Source: Campylobacterales bacterium
GTDB lineage: Bacteria; Campylobacterota; Campylobacteria; Campylobacterales; Nitratiruptoraceae
Length of the DNA stretch: 40,246 nucleotides
Assembly: GCA_027082175.1 (NCBI GenBank)
Contig: JALWIX010000081.1
Span: forward strand, 1 to 40,246
Direction of reading: 5' to 3'
In this document: piece after piece, positions 19,605 to 29,077 of the stretch
Numbering within the stretch: the stretch's first letter is position 1
Layout: each line of letters begins with the position of its first letter
Notes under the pieces: model-generated
Database searches by the model: none
What the model saw: only the letters and a program-made list of their open reading frames with translations
What the model was told of the DNA's origin: nothing
Made by a program: the position numbers and the translations under genes

Positions 19605-20585
19605 TTGAAAGGTGGAAACATGGAAGCAAATAACAATACTTTGCCCGAAAAAGTAAAAAAAGGCAAAACGACTACTCAACTAATTTCAGAAGCTTTAAAG
19701 TGCGTTCAAAATATTGAAGAGGAGTTAAAAAAGGAGATAGAGGAGTACAATCAAGCAGTCACTAGATTTGAGACTTTAAAAGATGAAGTTTTATCAAATG
19801 CCATAAACGATTTTCAATCTATCATAACTCAATTAGAAAATAACGATTTAGTAGTTGTAAAAGATAAAGAGGAGTTTGAAAAAGAGGAGACGCATCAAAA
19901 AAAAGAGTTCAGGCTAGAAGATAAAAAAGAGTTGGCCGTGCCTAGTTTTAAAAAGTTTAGTAGAATAGTTAAATCGTTAATCATCTTTTTAGTTTCGTTC
20001 GGAGCGATTGCCGGTGTAGGTATTGTAAAATCGGGTCTAGATATTAAAGAGCCTCAAGCTATACTCCAAAATATTGAAAAAATAATTCTTACCTTGGGAA
20101 GCTTCATAGAGGCTCCTTTTGGCGACGCCTTGACTTTCGGATATCTTTTGCTTATAGGCGTTCCTCTTGTATTAGCCGCTCTTTACTGGTTAATAACGGG
20201 CTTAATAATGGAAAAGAAAAATTATAAAAAAGCTCTTGAGATTTATAATGAAGCAAAAGAGTATGAGTCTCAAAGAGTCGCTGAAATAGAGGATATAAAA
20301 GAGAGTATAGGAAAGTTTGAAAGCTTTTACGAAAATCTAAAAACTTTGAAAATATTTTTGGAAGAGATGAACTCTAAACTTAGAAGGATTTTGCATTTAG
20401 AGGGCAAAGATGTGAAAAATTTTCATGAAAAATCAAAAAAAGATCTGCAAACATCAAAAGAGATCGAGGATGCGATATTGGAGGTTATAGTAGTAAATAT
20501 CGATACGGATCGAAAAAAATTCGATAAAGTTTTAGATGAGTGCAACGAGTTTATTCAAGAATATAAAAGAAAACTTTATGCTTAA
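19605..20585 (+). CDS. hypothetical coiled-coil protein with two central TM segments
   Basis: Charged coiled coil, TM1 (IVKSLIIFLVSFGAIAGVGIV), TM2 (FGYLLLIGVPLVLAALYWLITGLI), coiled-coil tail; preceded by aaaggtgg; TAA stop overlaps the next ATG. Confidence 0.75.
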   Translation: MKGGNMEANNNTLPEKVKKGKTTTQLISEALKCVQNIEEELKKEIEEYNQAVTRFETLKDEVLSNAINDFQSIITQLENNDLVVVKDKEEFEKEETHQKKEFRLEDKKELAVPSFKKFSRIVKSLIIFLVSFGAIAGVGIVKSGLDIKEPQAILQNIEKIILTLGSFIEAPFGDALTFGYLLLIGVPLVLAALYWLITGLIMEKKNYKKALEIYNEAKEYESQRVAEIEDIKESIGKFESFYENLKTLKIFLEEMNSKLRRILHLEGKDVKNFHEKSKKDLQTSKEIEDAILEVIVVNIDTDRKKFDKVLDECNEFIQEYKRKLYA

Positions 20586-21414
20586 AAGAGTAGTAATAAC
20601 AGGCGGCGTTCACGGAAACGAATTGACCGGCGCCTTTTTAGTCAAAAAGTGGCAAAAGGAGCCTTTAGAAACTAAAAACATAAAAATAGAGTATCTTTTA
20701 GGAAACCCTAAAGCGTTTAAAGAGTGCAGAAGGTATATCGATTATGACTTAAACCGCTCGTTTTCAAAAAATGCTCTATCAAAAGACTCAAGCAATTATG
20801 AGTTTGAAAGAGCCAAAGTTTTAAAAGAGAGGTTAAAAAGTTGCGATTTTTTAATAGATATACATACTACAACGGCTAATATGGGTATGACTATAGTCTT
20901 ATCCAAAGATGATCCTCTCTCAAACTTAATAGCTAAGAAGCTATCTTTAGAGTTTGACGATGTAAAAATTCTTAGATGGTTTTCAAATAGTGAGGGAGAC
21001 TTTATAAATTCTACCGTTCCTCATAGTATAACTTTAGAAGCGGGGGCTATATGTCAAGGTGTTTTAGAGCCCAAAATCTTTTTTAGATGTGAAGAGATAG
21101 TAAAAAAAGCGGTTGAAATCTTAGATAGCGACATGGAAATTAATAAATTTGCAACGGATAAAAGTGTTGAAGTTTACGATATTGTTAAAACCGTAGATTT
21201 TCCAAGAGAAGAAAACGAACCTAAGGCGATGATACATCCGAATCTTTTAGGAAAAGATTATTCTCAATTAAAAAATGGCGATCCGATTTTTATAACTTTA
21301 GAAGGAGAGACTATAGTTTATAACGGCGAGCCGCTTTATGCGGTTTTTATAAACGAGGCGGCCTATTATGAGAAGAAAATAGCTTTTTGTCTTTGCAAAA
21401 AAAGCAATATCTAA
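20578..21414 (+). CDS. aspartoacylase / succinylglutamate desuccinylase family zinc carboxypeptidase-like enzyme
   Basis: VVITGGVHGNELTGAFLV, LGNPKAF..RRYIDYDLNRSF, DFLIDIHTTTANMG, HSITLEAGA; start set at ATG 20578 rather than 20536. Confidence 0.83.
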   Translation: MLKRVVITGGVHGNELTGAFLVKKWQKEPLETKNIKIEYLLGNPKAFKECRRYIDYDLNRSFSKNALSKDSSNYEFERAKVLKERLKSCDFLIDIHTTTANMGMTIVLSKDDPLSNLIAKKLSLEFDDVKILRWFSNSEGDFINSTVPHSITLEAGAICQGVLEPKIFFRCEEIVKKAVEILDSDMEINKFATDKSVEVYDIVKTVDFPREENEPKAMIHPNLLGKDYSQLKNGDPIFITLEGETIVYNGEPLYAVFINEAAYYEKKIAFCLCKKSNI

Positions 21415-21420
21415 ATGGCG

Positions 21421-22137
21421 CTAAAGCCCTTTTGATTGTAACGCTCTTTGCAAATCTTGAGGCGTATCAATACCGAAACTTTCAGTTTTTACCTCTACTA
21501 ACGCCACTTTATATCCATGATATAAAGCTCTTAGTTGCTCTAATTTTTCAATATCTTCCAAAGGAGCTGGCGCTAAAGAGCAAAATTTCTCTAAATTTTT
21601 TCTAGAAAAGCCGTATATTCCCAAATGTCCTTTATATTTTTCTGTTTCTTCTCTAGGATAGGGTATTAGACTTCTTGAAAAATAGAGGGCTATATTGCTA
21701 CTATCGGTTACAACTTTAACAAGGTTTGTATCTTTAGCTTCCTCTTTCTCAACCAATTTGTAGGCGCTGTTCATCAATATATTGTCATTTTGAAGATTCT
21801 TTTTTGTAAGATCAAATACTTTTTTTATAACTTCTTTTTCTATAAATGGCTCATCAGCTTGAACATTTAAAATTATCTCATTTTTGTCTAGTCCTAGTTT
21901 TGCGGCCGCTTCGTTTATTCTATCAGTGCCGCTTTTATGATTTTTGCTAGTAAGTACAGCTTCAAATCCGTAATCGTTTGATATTTTTACAACTTCCTCG
22001 CTATCCGTAGCAATGACGACTTTGTCTATATCTTTTACGGCTTTAGCCGTTTGTATAACCATTGGAACACCGTCTATTTTGGCTAGTATCTTATTTGGAA
22101 ATCTAGTAGATGCCATACGCGCAGGAATAATAATCAT
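21421..22137 (-). CDS. kdsB: 3-deoxy-manno-octulosonate cytidylyltransferase
   Basis: MIIIPARMASTRFPNKILAKIDGVPMVIQTAK, NVQADEPFI, HLGIYGFSRKNLEKF, GIDTPQDLQ. Confidence 0.95.
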   Translation of the reverse strand: MIIIPARMASTRFPNKILAKIDGVPMVIQTAKAVKDIDKVVIATDSEEVVKISNDYGFEAVLTSKNHKSGTDRINEAAAKLGLDKNEIILNVQADEPFIEKEVIKKVFDLTKKNLQNDNILMNSAYKLVEKEEAKDTNLVKVVTDSSNIALYFSRSLIPYPREETEKYKGHLGIYGFSRKNLEKFCSLAPAPLEDIEKLEQLRALYHGYKVALVEVKTESFGIDTPQDLQRALQSKGL

Positions 22138-22187
22138 TTTTACCTCATATATTTTTGCTACAATTATAACAAAAACTAGGAGCGGTT

Positions 22188-22880
22188 TTGATCATTTATC
22201 AACCTAGTGACGGATATTGTTATAATAGTGATACTATTTTTTTGTATGATTTTTTAAGTAACTTCAAAATTAAAGGGAATGTTTTAGATATTGGTTCCGG
22301 CTCAGGCGTTTTAGGACTTTTGGTAGCAAGAGATTTTCCGGTTAATTTAAGCGCTGTGGAGAAGCAGGATAAAATGGCTTTTTTTACAAATCTTAACGCC
22401 AAAGTTAACGGCATAGAGATAGATGTAAAAATAGGGGATTTTCAAAATATTGAGTTTGAAAAAAAATTTGATTTTCTAATCTCCAATCCGCCTTTTTATC
22501 ATGAGAATGTATTAAGAAGTAAAAAAGAGGAGATCGATATTAGCAGATACGCTATGTATCTTCCCTTTGAAGATATGTTAAAAAAAACAAATAAGATATT
22601 AAAACCTAAAGGCGCTCTAATATTTTGTTATGATGCGAAACAGCTTCAAAGATTGATTTCGCTTTTATCTATCTATAAATTTACAGTTGAAGCTATAAAA
22701 TTTATACATCCAAAAAAGGAAAAAGAGGCAAATCTAGTTATGATATACGCTAAAAAAAGTTCCAAATCTTTGTGTAAGATTTTTCCGCCTATGATAGTTT
22801 TTGAAGATGGAGAGTACACTCAAGAAGCTATGAAGGCTTTTGAAAAAGCGGGAGTACATAGTATAAAATGCAAGATATAA
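22188..22880 (+). CDS. TrmN6-like tRNA1(Val) adenine-N6 methyltransferase
   Basis: TTG start after aggagcgg; VLDIGSGSGVLGLLVARDFP, DFLISNPPFYHENVLRSK. Confidence 0.8.
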   Translation: MIIYQPSDGYCYNSDTIFLYDFLSNFKIKGNVLDIGSGSGVLGLLVARDFPVNLSAVEKQDKMAFFTNLNAKVNGIEIDVKIGDFQNIEFEKKFDFLISNPPFYHENVLRSKKEEIDISRYAMYLPFEDMLKKTNKILKPKGALIFCYDAKQLQRLISLLSIYKFTVEAIKFIHPKKEKEANLVMIYAKKSSKSLCKIFPPMIVFEDGEYTQEAMKAFEKAGVHSIKCKI

Positions 22881-23251
22881 TCAAAAAAGAGGGATATAAG
22901 TTTTTTTTCTACCCAAAAGCCTGCGAAAGCTGTGAAGGAAGGTGTTGTGTAGGTGAGAGCGGATATATTTGGGTTGATAAAAAAGAGATGGAAGATATCG
23001 CGAAATTTTTAGATATGAATGAAGAGGAGTTTATAAAAAATTGTCTAAAAAAGGTAAAATATAGATTTAGCATTAAAGAGATATTTGTTGATGGCGAATA
23101 CCGGTGTCTTTTTTTTGACAACGAAAAAAAAAGATGCGAGATATATCCGGTAAGACCTACTCAGTGCAGAACTTTCCCCTTTTGGGACCGGTATAAAGAT
23201 GAAAAAAATATAGAAGAGGTTAAAAAAGAATGCCCTGGAATAATAAGATAG
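22868..23251 (+). CDS. YkgJ family cysteine-cluster protein
   Basis: CESCEGRCC...YRCLFFDNEKKRCEIYPVRPTQCRTFPFW. Confidence 0.88.
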   Translation: MQDIIKKEGYKFFFYPKACESCEGRCCVGESGYIWVDKKEMEDIAKFLDMNEEEFIKNCLKKVKYRFSIKEIFVDGEYRCLFFDNEKKRCEIYPVRPTQCRTFPFWDRYKDEKNIEEVKKECPGIIR

Positions 23252-24522
23252 TTTCGTTCCTTTTTATTGTCATACTCTCCTTTTTTACCGGATGTTCCTT
23301 AAAACAGCCTCAAAAAGAGAGTCAAAACTGTTGTCCAAAACTTTTTGAAGATGAAGATAGATTTATAATGACCGCATTATATTTTAAACAGTTAGGAGCA
23401 TATAAAGATTCAGCAAAGCTATTTAATATCTTATACAAAAGAACAAAAAGAATCGAATATAAAATAGAAGAGATTAAAAACTATATTATTGCCAGAGATT
23501 ATGAAAAAGCTAAGATGGAGTCTCTAAAAGCGTTAAAAGAGCATCCAAATAATTTAAAACTAATAAGAATAACAGCCGTTTTATTTTTTCATCTGAAAAA
23601 TCTTAAAAAAGCTAAAGAGTATATCCAAAAAGCTATCAAAATAGCGGATAAACCACAGGATTACGAGTTTTTAGCTTCAATATACTTAGCTCAGAAAAAG
23701 TATGAGTTGGCGCTTAAATATTATCAAAGCGCGTATACGATCGAGCCAAACGATAAAATAGTCGATCAAATGGCTACAATAATGTTTTTATATCTTGATA
23801 AAAAAAATGAAGCTATCGCGTATCTTGAGACGCATAGCAGAATGTACGGATGTTCTAAAAAAGTTTGTCAAAAGCTTGTAAGTTTTTACGGAGCTACGAA
23901 CAATACGGAGGGACTTCTTTCAGTATATAAAAGGCTCTACGAAAAATTTAAAGATGATATATACGGATATAAGATAGCTGAAATCTATATATATAAAAAA
24001 GAGTACGATAAAGCTATAAATTTTTTAGAAAAGAGTAAACTTGACGAGGAATTACTTTTAGACCTCTATAAAATGACAAAGAAATATGACAAAGCCGCTC
24101 AATTGGCAAAAAAACTGTACGCGAAAACGGGCGATTTGAACTATTTGGCGCAAAATGCTATATTTGAGTTTGAATCTGCTAAAACTAAAGACGAAAAACT
24201 TATAAAAGATGTGTCAACTAAAATAGAAAAGGTTATAAAAAGCGTAAAAAATAGTCTTTATCTTAACTATCTAGGTTATCTTTATATCGATTTCGATATT
24301 AATATAGATAGAGGTATAGAGCTTGTCAAAGAGGCTTTAAAACAAAATCCGGAGTCACCTTATTATCAAGATTCTTTAGCGTGGGGATACTATAAAAAGG
24401 GTCGATGTAAAGAGGCGTGGAAGTTAATAGAAAAAGTTGTCAAGAAGCTTGGTTTAAAGGACGAAGAGGTAAAATTTCACTACCTAAAAATAAAAGATTG
24501 CTTGGAAAAAGGAGAGAGGTGA
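23230..24522 (+). CDS. TPR-repeat lipoprotein
   Basis: Lipobox-like FFTGCSLK at N-terminus; repeated TPRs ([48 protein letters not shown]). Confidence 0.85.
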   Translation: MPWNNKIVSFLFIVILSFFTGCSLKQPQKESQNCCPKLFEDEDRFIMTALYFKQLGAYKDSAKLFNILYKRTKRIEYKIEEIKNYIIARDYEKAKMESLKALKEHPNNLKLIRITAVLFFHLKNLKKAKEYIQKAIKIADKPQDYEFLASIYLAQKKYELALKYYQSAYTIEPNDKIVDQMATIMFLYLDKKNEAIAYLETHSRMYGCSKKVCQKLVSFYGATNNTEGLLSVYKRLYEKFKDDIYGYKIAEIYIYKKEYDKAINFLEKSKLDEELLLDLYKMTKKYDKAAQLAKKLYAKTGDLNYLAQNAIFEFESAKTKDEKLIKDVSTKIEKVIKSVKNSLYLNYLGYLYIDFDINIDRGIELVKEALKQNPESPYYQDSLAWGYYKKGRCKEAWKLIEKVVKKLGLKDEEVKFHYLKIKDCLEKGER

Positions 24523-25307
24523 TACTAGAGGAGATTATAAAAAAGACTAGAGAGGATTTGAAAAAAAGAAAAAAAGAGTTTCCCCTAGATTGGTTAGGGC
24601 GAAGTCTTGCTTACAACCCTTTCGTTCCTAGAGCGGTTGAACCAGCTTTAAGATCGACAAAAGAGAATCCATATAGAATAATAGCTGAGGTGAAAAAGGC
24701 AAGTCCCAGCAAAGGAGTTATAAGAGAGGATTTTGAACCTATAGATATTGCAAAAGAGTATGAAAAAGGTGGAGCCGACGCACTTTCAATTTTAACCGAA
24801 CCCCACTATTTCAAAGGAGATATAGAGTATATTACTCAAATAAGAAGATATGTGCCTATGCCTCTTCTTAGAAAAGATTTTATTGTAGATAAATATCAAC
24901 TTGTGGAGGCTTTAGTTTACGGAGCCGATTTTGTGCTTTTAATAGCAAAAGCTCTTTCAAGAAAGGAGCTTAAAGAACTTTTAGAGTATACTTGGCATCT
25001 TGGGATGGAAGCTCTTGTAGAGATACATGATAAAAAAGATTTAATTAAAGCGATATTTGCAGGAGCGAATATAATAGGTATAAATCATAGAGATTTAGAG
25101 ACTTTTGAAATGGACTTGACTCTTAGCGAAAGATTAGTTCCTTTGATACCCAAAGGAAAGATAATTGTAGCCGAGAGCGGTATAAATTCTCATGAACAGA
25201 TAAAAGAGTTGCATGAGATAGGGGTTGACGCCTTTTTGATAGGGGAACATTTTATGAGACAAAAGGATATTTCACAAGAGGTTAAGAAGATAAAGGGTTT
25301 GGCGTAG
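24519..25307 (+). CDS. trpC: indole-3-glycerol phosphate synthase
   Basis: [75 protein letters not shown] start at 24519 (GTGA overlap with upstream stop) preferred to 24417. Confidence 0.93.
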   Translation: MILEEIIKKTREDLKKRKKEFPLDWLGRSLAYNPFVPRAVEPALRSTKENPYRIIAEVKKASPSKGVIREDFEPIDIAKEYEKGGADALSILTEPHYFKGDIEYITQIRRYVPMPLLRKDFIVDKYQLVEALVYGADFVLLIAKALSRKELKELLEYTWHLGMEALVEIHDKKDLIKAIFAGANIIGINHRDLETFEMDLTLSERLVPLIPKGKIIVAESGINSHEQIKELHEIGVDAFLIGEHFMRQKDISQEVKKIKGLA

Positions 25308-25321
25308 TTATCTTTCGATAG

Positions 25322-25768
25322 CTAGCCAAGCAGTTTTTTAACCGTTTGATTTATTCTTTTCCCATCGGCTACTGAAGCTAATTTTTTTGTAGCGACTCCC
25401 ATTATTTTCCCCATATCTTTTAACGAAGAAGCTCCAACTTCATCTATGATTTTTTTGAGTTCTACTTCAAGCTCTTCATTGCTAAGCTGTTTTGGAAGAT
25501 ATGATTTTAGTATTTGCGCCTCTTTTATCTCTTTTTCATACAGGTCTTCCCTGCCTGCTTCTTTATACTGTTTTGCGGACTCTTCTCTTTGTTTGACGCT
25601 TTTTTGGATTATTTTTATGATATCATCGTCGCTAAGCTCTTTTCTTGAATCCACTTCCACTTGCTTGATTGTGCTCATTAAAAATCTTACCGTGTCTCTT
25701 TTGAAAGTATCTTTTTCTTTCATAGCTTTTTTTAGTTCTTCTTGCAGCTGTTTTTTCAACTTACTCAT
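25322..25768 (-). CDS. GatB/YqeY domain protein
   Basis: LQEELKKAMKEKDTFKRDTVRFLMSTIKQVEVDSRKELSDDDIIKIIQKSVKQREES; DMGKIMGV. Confidence 0.88.
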   Translation of the reverse strand: MSKLKKQLQEELKKAMKEKDTFKRDTVRFLMSTIKQVEVDSRKELSDDDIIKIIQKSVKQREESAKQYKEAGREDLYEKEIKEAQILKSYLPKQLSNEELEVELKKIIDEVGASSLKDMGKIMGVATKKLASVADGKRINQTVKKLLG

Positions 25769-25886
25769 TTGTTCTCCTTCTAAAATTAATTAAAATTATA
25801 ACAAATATAGTTTTAAAGCCATATTTATTAATTTTCAAACAAGATTAATATGTTAGAATTTTTCCAAAATTTTTTTGGGGGAAATA

Positions 25887-26237
25887 ATGTTGGAATTGGA
25901 CTATTTTAAAGAGTTGCTTATAGAGAGAAAAAAACAGATAGAAAAAAACATTCTAGAAACAAATAGCGAGCTTGAAGAGTTAAAAAATATAGAGATAAAC
26001 GATGACGGAGATTACGCTTCATTATGCGCAAACAACCTTATCGATAATGCGATCAATGAGCAGCAAGTTAAAGAGTTAAAAGAGATAGAAGAGGCTCTGA
26101 AAAAGATTGAAAACGGCACTTATGGAACTTGTGAAATGTGTGGAGAGCCGATAAGAAAACTTAGGCTAAAGGTTAAACCTTATGCTAAATATTGTATCGT
26201 ATGCCGAGAGATAGTCGAAAAAGAGCCTGTACGTTAA
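25887..26237 (+). CDS. DksA/TraR-type C4 zinc-finger protein
   Basis: GTYGTCEMCGEPIRKLRLKVKPYAKYCIVCRE zinc finger; ATG 25887 follows gggggaaata, so preferred to TTG 25875. Confidence 0.85.
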   Translation: MLELDYFKELLIERKKQIEKNILETNSELEELKNIEINDDGDYASLCANNLIDNAINEQQVKELKEIEEALKKIENGTYGTCEMCGEPIRKLRLKVKPYAKYCIVCREIVEKEPVR

Positions 26238-26294
26238 ATATAGTAGTTTAAACTTTGCTACTTTGTCATTAAAAAGTAAAGAACTCTTAAATAT

Positions 26295-26327
26295 ATTGAG
26301 CAAAAGCCTGCTTGGCTTTTGCTCAAT
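26295..26327 (+). terminator. strong hairpin downstream of the DksA-like gene
   Basis: ATTGAGCAAAAGCC-TGCTT-GGCTTTTGCTCAAT: 14-bp perfect stem, 5-nt loop, short T-rich tail (ctttat). Confidence 0.75.
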
Positions 26328-26556
26328 CTTTATCGATAAAAAGCTTGATCAAAATTTTTTGATTTATAATTTTAATATAACTAAAATTTAACAAACCTCC
26401 AAACCTCAAGCAAAACTACTTAAACAAATCGATTGGAAAAGTTTGGGTGTGGATTATTGAAGATTTTTTAGATTTATAGCTTTTATAAGAGACTATTAAA
26501 GGCACTTTCATTAAAATCCTAGATATATAGTCAGTTATATTTATAGGGATTTTTTT

Positions 26557-26826
26557 ATGAAAATATCGATAAAAGATACTGAAATAGAAATAAAAGATAT
26601 TAAAAATATTTATCCTAGCGCTGTCGTCAGTTTTAACGATAGTGAAAAAACGCCTATTTCTCTTGAGTGGTTGGAACAAAACAGGGACAAAGTAAAAGTT
26701 CATTATTACGCAATTTTAATACTTTTTAAAGACTCCTCACAAAAAATTGAGATTTATTTTGATGAATATGAAGAGATGATAAATAATCTTAAACTGCTTT
26801 TTGAAAAAATAAAATCTTTAAATTAA
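26557..26826 (+). CDS. hypothetical protein (89 aa)
   Basis: ATG ORF preceded by purine-rich ataggga, same direction as motA downstream; no recognised domain. Confidence 0.5.
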   Translation: MKISIKDTEIEIKDIKNIYPSAVVSFNDSEKTPISLEWLEQNRDKVKVHYYAILILFKDSSQKIEIYFDEYEEMINNLKLLFEKIKSLN

Positions 26827-26892
26827 AAAAAAACGTATAAATTCCGATAATTTAGAAGTAAAATATATAAATTTTTGTTGGTAGGATTGTCA

Positions 26893-27651
26893 ATGGATAT
26901 AGCTACTTTAGTAGGTTTAGGCGGTGCTTGGCTTTTAATAATCGTATCTATAATTATAGGCGGAAGCCCTATGGCTTTCGTAAACGCTCCCTCTTTACTT
27001 ATAGTTGTTGGCGGCGGTTTGGCCGCGGCATTAGCCGGTTTTCCTATGAAAGATTTTATTAGCGGAGTTAAAGCTATCGGAAAGGCTTTTAAACCAAGTT
27101 CTCCTGATCCTTTGGAAACAATAGAGTTTTTAGTGGAAACAATGAAAAAAGCTAGAAAAGAGGGGATTTTGTCTTTAGAAGCCGATATAGACAAATATTA
27201 TGAAAAAGATAGACTTCTTGGCGATATTATGAGAATGCTTATTGACGGACAAGATATAGAGGAGATTGAAAGCAATGTTGAAAATGCTTTAGCGCAAATA
27301 GATCAAAAACTATCTACGGAAATCAATGTCTGGGATTCGTTAGGAGAACTTTTTCCGGCTCTTGGAATGATAGGTACTTTGATAGGACTGATTCAGATGC
27401 TACAAAATCTTTCCGATCCCGCTGCGCTTGGTCCAGGAATGGCTGTAGCTATGATTACGACGCTTTACGGGGCTGTATTGGCAAACGTTTTATGTATTCC
27501 TATCGTAAAAAAGCTTAAATACTATAAAGATGTCGAGTTGATGTTTAAAGAGTCTTATCTGATAACGGCTAAAGCGATTGAAAAAGGTTTGAACCCTAAC
27601 TCCTTACAGCAGAAATTAGCTGCTTTATACGGTGTTGAAGTTGGTGACTAA
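26893..27651 (+). CDS. motA: flagellar stator protein, PomA/MotA family (PomA-like)
   Basis: MDIATLVGLGGAW..GGSPMAFVNAPSLLIVVGGG, ALGMIGTLIGLIQMLQNLSDPAALGPGMAVAMITTLYGAVLANVL; start taken at ATG 26893. Confidence 0.92.
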   Translation: MDIATLVGLGGAWLLIIVSIIIGGSPMAFVNAPSLLIVVGGGLAAALAGFPMKDFISGVKAIGKAFKPSSPDPLETIEFLVETMKKARKEGILSLEADIDKYYEKDRLLGDIMRMLIDGQDIEEIESNVENALAQIDQKLSTEINVWDSLGELFPALGMIGTLIGLIQMLQNLSDPAALGPGMAVAMITTLYGAVLANVLCIPIVKKLKYYKDVELMFKESYLITAKAIEKGLNPNSLQQKLAALYGVEVGD

Positions 27652-27653
27652 AA

Positions 27654-28352
27654 ATGGCTAGAAAAAAGAAAGAGGAGTGTAAAAGCGTTCCCGGATGGCT
27701 TGTAAGCTTTGGGGACTTGATGTCGCTCCTTTTAACTTTTTTTATTCTTCTTTATTCTATGAGTACAATCTCCCTTGAAAAATTTTATCAATCTATCAGA
27801 GGTATTACGGAAGCTTTCGGCGGTAGAACATTAACGAGTGAAAGTAGGATTATACAAGGAAAAAAAGTAGAATTGGATTTTCCTATGTATCCCAAAATAA
27901 AGAAAAAAAGAGCCGTACAGAAAAAACTTAATGAAGTTAAAGATATGTTAAAAAAGGCCGGTTTAAACGCGGAAGTAGTTTCACATGGAAGTTTAATAAA
28001 ACTTAGGCTTTTTAGCGATCAGATATTTCCTTCGGGAAGTGCGTATCCTTATAAAAAAGTTGTTCCATATATAATGACTCTTTGCGAAAAGCTAAAAGAT
28101 ACCGGTCTGCCTCTTATAATAGTGGGGCATACCGATAATGTTCCGGTTAGAGGCGGGAGATTTAGAAACAATCTTGAATTATCTGCCGCAAGGGCTACAA
28201 ATATATTAAGACTTTTTTTAAAATGCGGATACGACAAAAAAGCTTTGGCTGCCGAAGGAAGAGGAGAGTTTGAGCCTATTGCTCCTAACGATACGCCGGC
28301 TGATAGGGCAAAAAACAGAAGAATAGAGTTTGTAATAGACCTGTCTGTTTAA
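27654..28352 (+). CDS. motB: flagellar stator protein PomB/MotB, first copy
   Basis: PGWLVSFGDLMSLLLTFFILLYSMS (ion-binding Asp), C-terminal OmpA domain VGHTDNVPV...LSAARATNI...NRRIEF. Confidence 0.92.
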   Translation: MARKKKEECKSVPGWLVSFGDLMSLLLTFFILLYSMSTISLEKFYQSIRGITEAFGGRTLTSESRIIQGKKVELDFPMYPKIKKKRAVQKKLNEVKDMLKKAGLNAEVVSHGSLIKLRLFSDQIFPSGSAYPYKKVVPYIMTLCEKLKDTGLPLIIVGHTDNVPVRGGRFRNNLELSAARATNILRLFLKCGYDKKALAAEGRGEFEPIAPNDTPADRAKNRRIEFVIDLSV

Positions 28353-28361
28353 GGATAAATA

Positions 28362-29057
28362 ATGGCAAAAAGAAAAAAAGAGGAGTGTAAAAGTATCCCC
28401 GGCTGGCTGGTTAGTTTTAGCGATCTTATGTCGCTACTTTTAACTTTTTTTATACTCCTTTACGCTATGAGTACCGTAGATATAACAAAAGCCATGAAAT
28501 TTATATCTTATTTTCAAGGTGAAAATCCGAAATTTGTACCGGACCAGTCGGCAATAATGCCTCCTATAGTGCCCTTTTCGACAGACGTGGTTTTAAAGAT
28601 AAAAAAAAGGATAAAGAAGCTTCTGCCAATTTCATCGTATCAGATAGTCGCGACAAAAGAGTATGCTCTTATAAGGATGTTCGATGACGTTTTTTTTGAG
28701 CCCAACTCTTATAAACTAACTCCAAAAGCGAAAAGAGCGCTCAACGAAATAGCGGAAACTTTGAAAGTTATTCAAAAAGATTTAAAACAAAAGAAGATAA
28801 AACTAAAAATAGCTGGACACACTTCAGAGTCAACTCCAAATAAGAAAATCAAAGGAGTAAAAGACTCCTGGGACCTTTCAATTAAGAGAGCCGCCACAGT
28901 AGCCGAATATTTAATATACAAAGGCATCGATCCATCTTTAATTGCAGTAACGGGTTACGGAGACACTAGGCCTTTATATAAATGGAAACACCCTATGCTT
29001 CAAAGAAGAAACAGCAGGGTAGAGCTATATATTATGGTTGATGCCGATAAAAAATAA
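28362..29057 (+). CDS. flagellar stator protein PomB/MotB, second copy
   Basis: PGWLVSFSDLMSLLLTFFILLYAMS, OmpA-like AGHTSES...LSIKRAATVAEYL...NSRVEL; N-terminus nearly duplicates the previous gene. Confidence 0.9.
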   Translation: MAKRKKEECKSIPGWLVSFSDLMSLLLTFFILLYAMSTVDITKAMKFISYFQGENPKFVPDQSAIMPPIVPFSTDVVLKIKKRIKKLLPISSYQIVATKEYALIRMFDDVFFEPNSYKLTPKAKRALNEIAETLKVIQKDLKQKKIKLKIAGHTSESTPNKKIKGVKDSWDLSIKRAATVAEYLIYKGIDPSLIAVTGYGDTRPLYKWKHPMLQRRNSRVELYIMVDADKK

Positions 29058-29077
29058 AAGTTGACGTTTCTAAATAT

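Noticed and set aside
20536-20577. Upstream start for the aspartoacylase-like gene
   Set aside because: Would overlap the upstream gene by 50 bp; family alignment begins at ATG 20578 (MLKRVVITGGVHGNE).
26416-26703. 95-aa minus-strand ORF
   Set aside because: Mostly antisense to the 26557-26826 ORF, no ribosome site or domain features.
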